This document shows positions 1-6,550 of a stretch of 22,602 nt of DNA, piece by piece (positions within the stretch are counted from its first letter, which is position 1; each line of letters opens with the position of its first letter). A model generated the notes under the pieces. It saw only the letters and a program-made list of their open reading frames with translations. It ran no database searches and had not been told where the DNA came from. Source of the stretch: CAZEAN01 sp964510225 (GTDB lineage Bacteria; Planctomycetota; Planctomycetia; Isosphaerales; Isosphaeraceae); NCBI GenBank assembly GCA_964510225.1, contig CAZEAN010000092.1:1-22602 (forward strand), in the 5' to 3' direction. The position numbers and the translations under genes were made by a program.

Positions 1-970
1 CAAACGCATCGATCGAACCGTAGCGATCGACCGGCTTCTTGGCCATCGCTTTCAGTACGATCCCATCCAACTTCGGATCCAACCCCGATCGGACCTGCGA
101 TGGCGGCTTCGGCTCCTCGGCGATGATCTGGACGAAGATCGACGCTGCCGTCCCTTGGAACGGCCGAGACCCCGTCAACAATTCATAGAGGATCACGCCT
201 AATGCATACACATCGGTCCGAGGACCGATCGCGTTATTCTCACCGTTGACTTGCTCCGGAGCCATGTAGTGTGGCGTCCCCATGATCGCTCCGGACTTCG
301 TCTTCAGCGAATCTTCGGGATCGTCATGCTTCGCCAAGCCGAAATCGACGACGACAGGGGTCTTGCCCCGCTTCATTAAGATGTTCGCCGGCTTCAAGTC
401 ACGATGCGTTACCCCTTTGCGGTGCGCTTCGGCAAGTCCCGAGGCAATCGCTCGGACAATTGCAATCGCCGCTGAGGGCTTCATTAAGCCTTTCTTGATC
501 TGATCCGCGAGCGTCTCGCCCTCGATGAACGGCATCGTGAGATAATGGGCGCCGCCGGACTCCCCCACATCAAACACCTGGCAGAGATTGGGGTGATCAA
601 AACTGGCTGCCACCCGTGCTTCACGCCGGAATCGCTTGATCAATCCCGCGTCTTGGTTCGGATCAAAATGAGGAACCTTCAGCGCCACCTTCCGGCCTAA
701 TTTCAGATCTTTCGCCAAGAAGACCGAACCCATCCCGCCTTCACCGAGTGCCTTTTCGATCAAATAGCGTTCTGCAAAGGTCGAGCCCACCGTCGGCGTT
801 TCGACCATCGGCACATCGTCATCAATGTTATTCTCGGCGCCGTGGAACGTTGATAACTCGAACGGCTGCCCACACTTCTTGCAACGAGTTCGACGTCCTA
901 GATGCGACTCCGCCACACTGAACGACGCCCCACATCTGGGATTAGTACACGCAACACGAACTGTTGACAT
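1..970 (-). CDS. Hanks-type serine/threonine protein kinase, partial (C-terminus beyond window)
   Basis: This is the N-terminal 323 residues of a serine/threonine kinase that transfers the ATP gamma-phosphate to target proteins. The frame stays open to the window edge. A zinc-ribbon-like segment comes first (Cys8, Cys13, Cys30, Cys33, MJ0042-like), then the kinase domain from about residue 69. The glycine loop GEGGMG is at 76-81, the ATP-anchoring Lys is 98 in VALKV, the catalytic HRDLKPAN starts at 189 with Asp191, DFG is 209-211, and MAPEQ follows. All key residues are present, so it should be active. The ATG at 970 is preceded by GGGAGG about 12 bases upstream. The cut-off part probably holds a membrane segment and a sensory or repeat domain, as in many planctomycete kinases; this is inference. 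It is divergent from the gene at 1284. Confidence 0.95.
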   Translation of the reverse strand, partial: MSTVRVACTNPRCGASFSVAESHLGRRTRCKKCGQPFELSTFHGAENNIDDDVPMVETPTVGSTFAERYLIEKALGEGGMGSVFLAKDLKLGRKVALKVPHFDPNQDAGLIKRFRREARVAASFDHPNLCQVFDVGESGGAHYLTMPFIEGETLADQIKKGLMKPSAAIAIVRAIASGLAEAHRKGVTHRDLKPANILMKRGKTPVVVDFGLAKHDDPEDSLKTKSGAIMGTPHYMAPEQVNGENNAIGPRTDVYALGVILYELLTGSRPFQGTAASIFVQIIAEEPKPPSQVRSGLDPKLDGIVLKAMAKKPVDRYGSIDAF

Positions 971-1283
971 CTGCGTTCCCTACCTCCCGTAAGAAAGGGC
1001 ATCTTCACTTTTAAGTGAGACGCTTAATCACTCGGTCACGTGCGCAGACCATCGTGTAATCGACTCATAGTATAACCGCGGGAGGGCACTGATTGCTTGT
1101 CTCCTCGAGTGCTTTTCCAGAACAAAACATTGGCAGCAAGCTGCCAGTGCTACCCAGACGTCGATTATTGGATTCAAAAAGTGACTACAAAGCGCGTCAG
1201 ATTCGATGATGAGTGGAAACAGCCCATCATGGTCTGGTGAGGCTCAATCTTAATTCGAGACCTAGGTACAGTCTGGAAGGCCC
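971..1283. promoter_or_regulatory. Divergent intergenic region between kinase and hypothetical gene
   Basis: These 313 bases carry the upstream regions of two divergent genes. I see the kinase Shine-Dalgarno complement (983-988), a GGAAGG close before the start at 1284, and a strong palindrome at 1128-1149 listed separately. I find no convincing -35/-10 pair, so no promoter is assigned. Confidence 0.4.
1128..1149. repeat. 22-base palindrome (hairpin or operator candidate)
   Basis: The arms CATTGGCAGC and GCTGCCAGTG flank a two-base centre (aa). Nine of ten positions are Watson-Crick pairs and one is a G-T pair. It sits in the middle of a divergent intergenic region with no T-tract on either side, so it fits an operator or a dispersed palindromic repeat better than a terminator. 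The function is unknown. Confidence 0.5.
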
Positions 1284-2072
1284 ATGTCATTGGTTGATGC
1301 GACGGTTGATCCATCGGAAGAAATGCTGGGAACGGTGACCGAGGATCATCATCCCATCAATTCCTTAATGCTTTGTGAACGCAGTGATGAGCTGTTTGGT
1401 CGATTTGAGCAGGAACTTATCAGATCCTTTGATCCCAAAGATCCGATTGAGCGGGTCTTGGTCGAGCGAGTGGTCTTGGCGACATCGAGGCTTCGGCAAG
1501 CAGCGCTGATGGAGGATCAAGCGACGATGCTTGATCCCGCTTGGTCTCGCTATCAGTCCTTGGCAGATCGTAACTTTCGTGATGCCTTGAACCAGCTCGA
1601 ACGCTGGCGGCGGAATCATCAGCCCTCGCCTGAGCGACCACAGGTGCAGCGTCCTGAGTCGGCCAGACGAAGTCGAGCAAGAACTGAGGAACGTTCAAAC
1701 GCCGAACCAGCTCCAGTTGACGACACCAATCGAGCCGAGGTTCCACCGATGATGGTGTTGCCTGATCAGGATCCGAAGGGGGCGTTCAACATTGAGGTCG
1801 CTGTGAGGGAAACAGAGGAACGCCGACCGAGGGCAGGGGAGCATCACCAACGGAGTGATTGGGAACGACAACGACCCTTGCTGAAACTGACCAATGCCGA
1901 GTCAAAACTTCACTCGTTCGGCCTTGAGCGGATGGTGGAATCAGAAACGCCTCAAGAAGGGCTGAGACCAATCCGGAACCCGGAACGAGTCATGACCGTC
2001 CACAATCGTTCACCCGGCGGTCAAGCTGATGAAGATCAATCATCCCCTTTCTGTACGTCAAGGATCAGTTGA
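1284..2072 (+). CDS. Hypothetical protein, diverged member of a planctomycete-rich helical family
   Basis: A 262-residue soluble protein without signal peptide or membrane segment. Residues about 30-110 contain LCERSDELFGRFEQEL, then IERVLVERVVLATSRLRQAALME, then FRDALNQLERWRR. This order resembles a family abundant in planctomycetes whose members usually begin with a GPKTPEGKARSS..NALKHGL stretch, followed by an acidic E-F..L segment, an LVE..A..WRLRR helix and an R.L..LER helix. The typical N-terminal stretch is absent, and an in-frame TAG at 1263-1265 rules out a simple upstream extension. The second half (residues 110-262) is charged, rich in Arg, Glu and Pro, and probably disordered. The GGAAGG before the ATG is only 3 bases away, so the start is not certain. 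The gene precedes the M48 peptidase by 163 bases. The family match is from memory of sequence style; the function is unknown. Confidence 0.7.
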   Translation: MSLVDATVDPSEEMLGTVTEDHHPINSLMLCERSDELFGRFEQELIRSFDPKDPIERVLVERVVLATSRLRQAALMEDQATMLDPAWSRYQSLADRNFRDALNQLERWRRNHQPSPERPQVQRPESARRSRARTEERSNAEPAPVDDTNRAEVPPMMVLPDQDPKGAFNIEVAVRETEERRPRAGEHHQRSDWERQRPLLKLTNAESKLHSFGLERMVESETPQEGLRPIRNPERVMTVHNRSPGGQADEDQSSPFCTSRIS

Positions 2073-2235
2073 GATCCTGACGGGGTGGGGCGACGAAGCT
2101 CTCCCAAACAAATGCCCCTCTCAAGAAGTGATTGAATCGGCGCTTCTTCAACGAATAATCGTTGCAAGACGACCGTCAAGTACGGCATCGTTAAGTGTTG
2201 TTTCCACATCGATGGAGAGTGAGGTCACGCGTCCG

Positions 2236-3279
2236 ATGGTTCAATCAGCCTCCTGCGCTCATCATTTCCGAGTTCGGTTGATCATCAGCGTGGTGATTCT
2301 GAGCCTGGATGGATTCGCTGTCCGTTCCGTCAACGCTCAGGGCCAAACACCGCCACTGTGCCGGCATCAGCATCAGGAGGCCGAGCAGAATCGACCGGTA
2401 CCAACCCCGGGCAACTTTGGATCCATCTTTATGAACTTGGGCCAGCAAATGGCCTCTGACCCAGCGAACGGAATGAAGGGGTTTGTTGATTGGATGTCGG
2501 GGCTCGATGAAGCGGCGCTCAAGAATGTGAGGTTGTCGCTCTCGGAGGAACGTAAGATCGGTCGTCAAAGCGGTTTAGAGATGCTCAAAGAAGCAAAGCG
2601 GCGTGGTCATGACGAAGTCACTGAAGGCGAAGAGCTGCAATATCTTAAAGATCTGGTCCAGACAATCGCTCCGCTGATGGAGCATCGGGATCGGTATCAA
2701 GACATTAGAGTCGTCCTGATCGAAGCCCCCGAGCCCGACGGCTATTGCCTCCCGGGCGGCTTCTTGATCTTTACCACGGGCCTGCTCGATCAGCCTGACG
2801 AGGCGACGGTTGTCGGGGTGGTCGCCCACGAACTCGCTCATCTCGATCTTGGCCATGTTTATCAGTACGCCAAGCGGTCGAAGCTTGCCGAAACAACGTT
2901 TGGGAATTCGGGGAATCCGGAGACCTTCATGCTCGGTGGGATGGCGATGATGGGCCTCATGATGAATCCATATCGCCCCGAGGATGAACTCGAAGCCGAT
3001 TGCCGCGCTGCGACTTGGATGTATCAAACCGGTTACGATCCAATGGCCCTCGTCCGCTTCTTCGAGCGACTTCACGAACGGATTCAGGATCGACCCGCCG
3101 AGCAAGACCCGCCCTTCTTCTTCCATGCCCGCTCCCACCCTTATTCCTTGAGGCGTGGCCAGATCGTCCAAGACCGACTCCAACAGCTTCAAGCCTGGCG
3201 ACGCCGTGACGATCTCGGCCTCTTCCCCGATAACCTCCGGGCTCGGACCTCTCGGATCCGAGTCCAGAACCAAGATTGA
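2236..3279 (+). CDS. M48 family zinc metallopeptidase, secreted
   Basis: A 347-residue zinc endopeptidase of the M48 (Ste24/HtpX/BepA-like) clan, probably acting outside the cytoplasmic membrane on proteins or in envelope quality control. The zinc motif HELAH is at residues 198-202 in the context VVAHELAHLDLGH, and the third ligand lies in ELEAD near 251-255 (Glu253, Asp255), the usual M48 E..AD signature. GGFLIFTTGLL before the zinc helix and SHPYSLRR after it are also family landmarks. An N-terminal signal peptide runs from about residue 15 and ends near VNAQ. The frame is open back to 2029, but the hydrophobic core is best placed from ATG 2236, which has GAGG 11 bases upstream; ATG 2212 is an alternative. 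There are no C-terminal TPR repeats, unlike BepA. Confidence 0.93.
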   Translation: MVQSASCAHHFRVRLIISVVILSLDGFAVRSVNAQGQTPPLCRHQHQEAEQNRPVPTPGNFGSIFMNLGQQMASDPANGMKGFVDWMSGLDEAALKNVRLSLSEERKIGRQSGLEMLKEAKRRGHDEVTEGEELQYLKDLVQTIAPLMEHRDRYQDIRVVLIEAPEPDGYCLPGGFLIFTTGLLDQPDEATVVGVVAHELAHLDLGHVYQYAKRSKLAETTFGNSGNPETFMLGGMAMMGLMMNPYRPEDELEADCRAATWMYQTGYDPMALVRFFERLHERIQDRPAEQDPPFFFHARSHPYSLRRGQIVQDRLQQLQAWRRRDDLGLFPDNLRARTSRIRVQNQD

Positions 3280-3425
3280 GATCGAGCCAAGAACCTCATC
3301 GCGACTTGCTACGATTATCCAATATGCATTTATTTTTTGTGTATGCACACATGATTTTTAATTAAGGAATACAACGCTCTATCGATCGAATGATCCATAG
3401 AATTCGATTTTTCCTGTAGAGGAAT

Positions 3426-3461
3426 CACCCTTGAGACGATCGTTCGATCGTCCTAAGGGTG
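3426..3461. other. Strong 36-base hairpin between convergent genes
   Basis: CACCCTT (3426-3432) pairs with AAGGGTG (3455-3461), and GACGATCG (3435-3442) pairs with CGATCGTC (3445-3452). The arms are separated by one G-T pair and one mismatch, and the centre is two bases. It lies between the M48 gene end and the gnd end. Neither side has a clear T-run, so a Rho-independent terminator is possible but not proven. The surrounding bases 3280-3672 hold no credible gene; 3321-3362 is notably AT-rich. Confidence 0.6.
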
Positions 3462-3644
3462 TCGCATTCAACCGGTCGGCTCACTGTGCAGTTTACTGTA
3501 CATTCGCGGGTTGTGGTGTTGGGTCAGGCCGATGGAGGCTTACCACCACTGCGACTGCAGCACCGTTCGCCAGGTAGTACCAGAGGTCGATTCCGCAAGC
3601 AGCTCAGCGCCAGAGCACCACGCGGGCTCTTCAGTGGAATCGAG

Positions 3645-3672
3645 GACTTGACGGAAAGGATGTCCTCAAGTC
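3645..3672 (-). terminator. Hairpin directly after gnd stop codon
   Basis: On the minus strand GACTTGA pairs with TCAAGTC (7 bp), with an inner GGA/TCC extension. It begins immediately after the gnd TGA (3673-3675). No run of T follows, so it may act as an mRNA 3'-end stabiliser or a weak terminator. The placement is the main support. Confidence 0.35.
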
Positions 3673-5133
3673 TCACACGTTATACGATGTCGAGGCAGTG
3701 GTGCCGCCGCGGCCAGTCCAGTTGGTGTGGAAGAACTCACCGCGGGGGCGGTCGATTCGTTCGTAAGTGTGAGCGCCGAAGTAGTCGCGTTGAGCTTGGA
3801 GAAGGTTCGCAGGGAGGCGATCCGAGCGATAGCCATCGAAGTACGCAAGGGCAGAACTCATCGCTGGGATCGGGACACCGTGGGAGACTGCCGTCGCGAC
3901 AACCCGACGCCAGCCGGCCTGGGCTCGATGCAATTCGTTCAGGAAGAACGGATCGAGCATCAGGTTCTTGAGATTCGGATCCCGATCAAACGCCTCCTTA
4001 ATCTTGCCGAGGAAGACGCTCCGGATGATGCAACCACCGCGCCACATCAGGGCGACACCGCCGTTATTGATCTCCCAACCCGATTCGGCCGCCATCGCAC
4101 GGAGGAGGACAAAGCCTTGGGCATAGGAGATGATCTTGCTCGCGTAGAGCGCCATCTCCACGTCGTCAATGAGCTGCTGGCGATCGCCCTGGTAGGATGA
4201 TTCCGGTCCTCGGAGCAACTTCGACGCCTCGACCCGTTCCTCCTTTTGCGCGGAGAGACAACGGGCGTAGACCGCTTCACCAATCAGGGTCAGAGGCACA
4301 CCGAGTTCGGCGGAGGAGATTACGGTCCACTTCCCAGTCCCCTTTTGGCCCGCTGTATCGAGAATGAGATCGACCATCGGGATCCCCGATTCTGGGTCAC
4401 GATAGCCGAAGATGTCGCGAGTGATCTCGATCAAGTAGCTATCGAGAGCCCCGGTGTTCCACTTGCTGAAAACCTCCCTGAAAGCATCAGCATCGAGCCC
4501 AAGCAATGACTTGAGCAACTGATAGGCTTCACAGATCAATTGCATATCGCCATATTCGATTCCGTTATGAACCATCTTGACATAGTGGCCTGCACCCTCC
4601 GGACCGACCCAATCGCAACAGGGTGTCCCGTCTTCGACCTTCGCGGCGATCGCCTGGAAGATCGGCTTCACATGAGGCCACGCAGCGGGATCACCTCCGG
4701 GCATGATTGATGGCCCCTTGAGGGCTCCCTCTTCACCACCCGAGACCCCCGTCCCGATGAACTGAAGCCCTTTCTCTTTGAGCGCTCTTGTTCTTCTTGT
4801 GGTATCGGGATGGAAGGTGTTGCCGCCATCGATCAGGATATCGCCAGGCTCCAGCATCGGCGTGAGTTGATCGATCACGGCATCGACCGCCGGACCGGCC
4901 TTGACCATGATCATCACCTTCCGAGGCCGCTTCAGGTTGGCGATCAGCTCTTCCGGTGTCTGGCAACCGATAATCTTCTTCCCCTTCGCCCGACCCGCGA
5001 CGAAGTCGTCGACCTTCGAAGTCGTCCTGTTGTAGACCGCGACCGTAAAGCCGTGGCTCTCCATATTCAGGACCAGGTTTTCACCCATCACCGCCAGGCC
5101 GATCAGCCCGATGTCCGCAGATGCGTTGGCCAT
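3673..5133 (-). CDS. gnd: 6-phosphogluconate dehydrogenase, decarboxylating (NADP-dependent)
   Basis: A 486-residue cytoplasmic enzyme of the oxidative pentose phosphate pathway: 6-phosphogluconate + NADP+ gives ribulose 5-phosphate + CO2 + NADPH. The nucleotide-binding GLIGLAVMGENL is at residues 9-20, and VYNRTTSK (about 34-41) fits NADP preference. The substrate signature SGGEEGA is at 131-137. HYVKMVHNGIEYGD holds Lys186, His189 and Asn190, equivalent to the E. coli catalytic Lys183 and neighbours. GTGKW, and a C-terminal FGAHTYERID..G.FH.NW stretch that binds substrate across the dimer, are intact. The length matches the long homodimeric form. ATG 5133 is preferred, with GAGAG 7 bases upstream; an in-frame GTG lies one codon earlier at 5136. 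No zwf is adjacent in the window. Confidence 0.97.
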   Translation of the reverse strand: MANASADIGLIGLAVMGENLVLNMESHGFTVAVYNRTTSKVDDFVAGRAKGKKIIGCQTPEELIANLKRPRKVMIMVKAGPAVDAVIDQLTPMLEPGDILIDGGNTFHPDTTRRTRALKEKGLQFIGTGVSGGEEGALKGPSIMPGGDPAAWPHVKPIFQAIAAKVEDGTPCCDWVGPEGAGHYVKMVHNGIEYGDMQLICEAYQLLKSLLGLDADAFREVFSKWNTGALDSYLIEITRDIFGYRDPESGIPMVDLILDTAGQKGTGKWTVISSAELGVPLTLIGEAVYARCLSAQKEERVEASKLLRGPESSYQGDRQQLIDDVEMALYASKIISYAQGFVLLRAMAAESGWEINNGGVALMWRGGCIIRSVFLGKIKEAFDRDPNLKNLMLDPFFLNELHRAQAGWRRVVATAVSHGVPIPAMSSALAYFDGYRSDRLPANLLQAQRDYFGAHTYERIDRPRGEFFHTNWTGRGGTTASTSYNV

Positions 5134-5280
5134 CACTGAACTCTCAAAGGTCGTGCCGGAAGATTGTCAATCGGTTTAATGACAAATTACGGAATCGACC
5201 GGTTGGAAGCAAATTGAGCGTTCCTGGATTCACTCCGAATCCGTAATGAGTTGGTGCTCAGACTGGCCAACGCTAGGGAT

Positions 5281-5787
5281 TCAGACAAGGTCACGATCGA
5301 TCGTAAAGACAAGAATCTCGGGGAGCTGATTCGCTGCTTTCACGACATAGCCATGGATGGGATCCATGGCACGGACTTGACCGGTACGCTCGACATATTC
5401 ATAAGCAAGAACCGCATGACTGACGCCATTGCCTGATCTAAAAATGAACATGCAACAGTGCCAATTCTTGATTTCTTGCGCGAGCCATTTAGTGTTCATC
5501 ATCCCTTCCATGATGAGGTAGGGGCGCAAAGTCCAGTCCAGCAAGAACCGTTTGTATTTATCACCCCGGAGGTATAGGCCCCCTTTGGGCTTGCTGTTGC
5601 TGTATTTCTCAACGAATGTCCATTGATCGCTATCGAGATAGTAGTTTACGTGCCTCGACCAAGACTCCATACAAGCCGCCCAGCACATGTTCCGTTCCGC
5701 TTGAATCACAAACGGAGGGCGCTTACCGCCGCTCAACGGAGTTTGCTGGCTCCGTTGAGAGAGTCGATCTTGCATCAGAGCATTCAT
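5281..5787 (-). CDS. Papain-like cysteine peptidase (C39/C70-like fold), small and unexported
   Basis: A 168-residue protein with the layout of a minimal papain-fold peptidase. Gln29 lies exactly six residues before Cys35 (motif Q-A-E-R-N-M-C-W-A-A-C), the same spacing as Gln19/Cys25 in papain. The His is in VSHAVLAYEYV (His124), and an acidic partner lies in MDPIHGY (Asp142). This resembles the Peptidase_C39-like and AvrRpt2-type (Pfam PF12385) groups, but the exact family is not certain. There is no signal peptide, transmembrane segment or attached transporter domain, so it is probably cytosolic or a secreted effector without a classical signal. A strong GGAGG lies 8 bases before the ATG, so the start is firm. 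It stands alone: gnd is 147 bases downstream on the same strand, and the upstream DNA is AT-richer and gene-poor. The substrate is unknown. Confidence 0.85.
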   Translation of the reverse strand: MNALMQDRLSQRSQQTPLSGGKRPPFVIQAERNMCWAACMESWSRHVNYYLDSDQWTFVEKYSNSKPKGGLYLRGDKYKRFLLDWTLRPYLIMEGMMNTKWLAQEIKNWHCCMFIFRSGNGVSHAVLAYEYVERTGQVRAMDPIHGYVVKAANQLPEILVFTIDRDLV

Positions 5788-6144
5788 AAATCATGCCTCC
5801 ATCAAATTAAAGTGACACGTACAAAATGCGACAAACTGGAGCCGCTGTTGATGAATCAGAGCCGGTGGATCAATGTAGGGTTACCCTCGGGCGCAAGGAA
5901 AATGACATTAATCATCCCCTCAGAACAGGTCCCGAGGACTCCAGACGGCTCGATTCTTTGGAACTAACGGAGTCCGTCACGTTTCGTGACGAGTTATGTT
6001 TTTCGACAGCGATTTGAGCCTGAAAATATAACCAAAATCACATTTCATGATGCGCATATGCCAAAATAATCTTTAGTATCGCTGATAGCAAAATAACCGT
6101 CATACGCAAATGTTTGGGGGTCTCAAGATTGGTCTGGTATCAGG
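5788..6144. other. AT-richer stretch without a clear gene
   Basis: No credible coding region. It holds a perfect hairpin CGTCACG-ttt-CGTGACG at 5975-5991, followed on the plus strand by a T-rich stretch. The segment 6020-6110 is clearly lower in GC than its surroundings, with CAAAAT recurring at 6033, 6062 and 6089 (spacing 29 and 27). It probably includes the promoter of the cysteine peptidase gene, which reads leftwards. Confidence 0.4.
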
Positions 6145-6294
6145 ATGACTGGAACCGCGACCGGGCGACATGAACTAAAGATACCCTGGACACAACTGTC
6201 GCTTTACGTTCCATTCGATGAAGATCGTTCCGATCAACCAGCCGAGGCGACCTATCGGGCGATCGTTGAGCAATGGAGGCCACGATGGTGTTAA
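6145..6294 (+). CDS. Tentative 49-residue ORF
   Basis: ATG at 6145 to TAA at 6292-6294 encodes 49 residues, including HELKIPWTQLSLYVPFDED and a Trp/Arg-rich end. The composition is protein-like, but only about half of the third codon positions are G or C, less than expected for a strongly expressed gene here, and only a weak AGG precedes the ATG. A 9-bp hairpin starts on the base after the stop codon, which slightly favours a real transcript. No family is recognised. It could equally be a gene remnant. Confidence 0.2.
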   Translation: MTGTATGRHELKIPWTQLSLYVPFDEDRSDQPAEATYRAIVEQWRPRWC

Positions 6295-6320
6295 GGTCCT
6301 CGCGACCCCGAGCGAGGACC
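6295..6320. terminator. Hairpin between two small convergent ORFs
   Basis: GGTCCTCGC (6295-6303) and GCGAGGACC (6312-6320) form a perfect 9-bp stem with an 8-base loop. It begins right after the plus-strand stop at 6294 and ends 13 bases from the minus-strand stop at 6334, the position of a bidirectional terminator. On the minus strand only a short TTAA follows, so the T-tract is poor. Confidence 0.45.
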
Positions 6321-6333
6321 CGAACTTAATCGC

Positions 6334-6516
6334 TCATCTTTCTTTCGTGAGCCCATGTTTCTGACGGAGTTCGTCAAGAACCTGAGTGGCTGGAATACCG
6401 GTATTACGAGCGTGCATGTCGACCAGTGCCTCTTGAACCGTTCTGACCGTGGCGATAGGAAAATCTCGGAACCCATCAGGCTCGTTCAGTCGATCAATCG
6501 CCAATGATCTTCCCAT
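6334..6516 (-). CDS. Small hypothetical protein, last gene of the HAD/ABHD14/PFK operon
   Basis: Sixty residues starting MGRSLAIDRLN and ending VLDELRQKHGLTKER. The frame is open further upstream into the end of the phosphofructokinase gene, but the ATG at 6516 gives a clean 34-base gap after that gene's stop. The predicted content is mostly helical. The C-terminal ATQVLDELRQKHG resembles the tail of some small antitoxin-like proteins, but no toxin gene is adjacent, so this is only a weak resemblance. A terminator-like hairpin (6295-6320) lies just downstream, consistent with the end of an operon. It could also be a non-coding tail. Confidence 0.4.
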   Translation of the reverse strand: MGRSLAIDRLNEPDGFRDFPIATVRTVQEALVDMHARNTGIPATQVLDELRQKHGLTKER

Positions 6517-6550
6517 TTCTACAGCATCGATCAGAGCATAACCTGGGATG

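Noticed and set aside
2029..2235. Upstream extension of the M48 frame overlapping the preceding gene
   Set aside because: It has no ribosome site of its own, and the signal peptide fits a start at 2236 (or 2212).
2575..3348. 257-residue open frame antisense to the M48 gene
   Set aside because: It mirrors the codons of a gene with clear HELAH and ELEAD motifs and shows no domain of its own.
5186..5247. Inverted pair ATTACGGA/TCCGTAAT separated by 46 bases
   Set aside because: The loop is long and no T-tract or inner stem supports a terminator; too weak to list as a feature.
5350..5370. Perfect 9-bp inverted repeat (GCCATGGAT/ATCCATGGC, 3-base centre)
   Set aside because: It lies inside the peptidase coding region and encodes the conserved MDPIHG segment, so it is best explained by codons.
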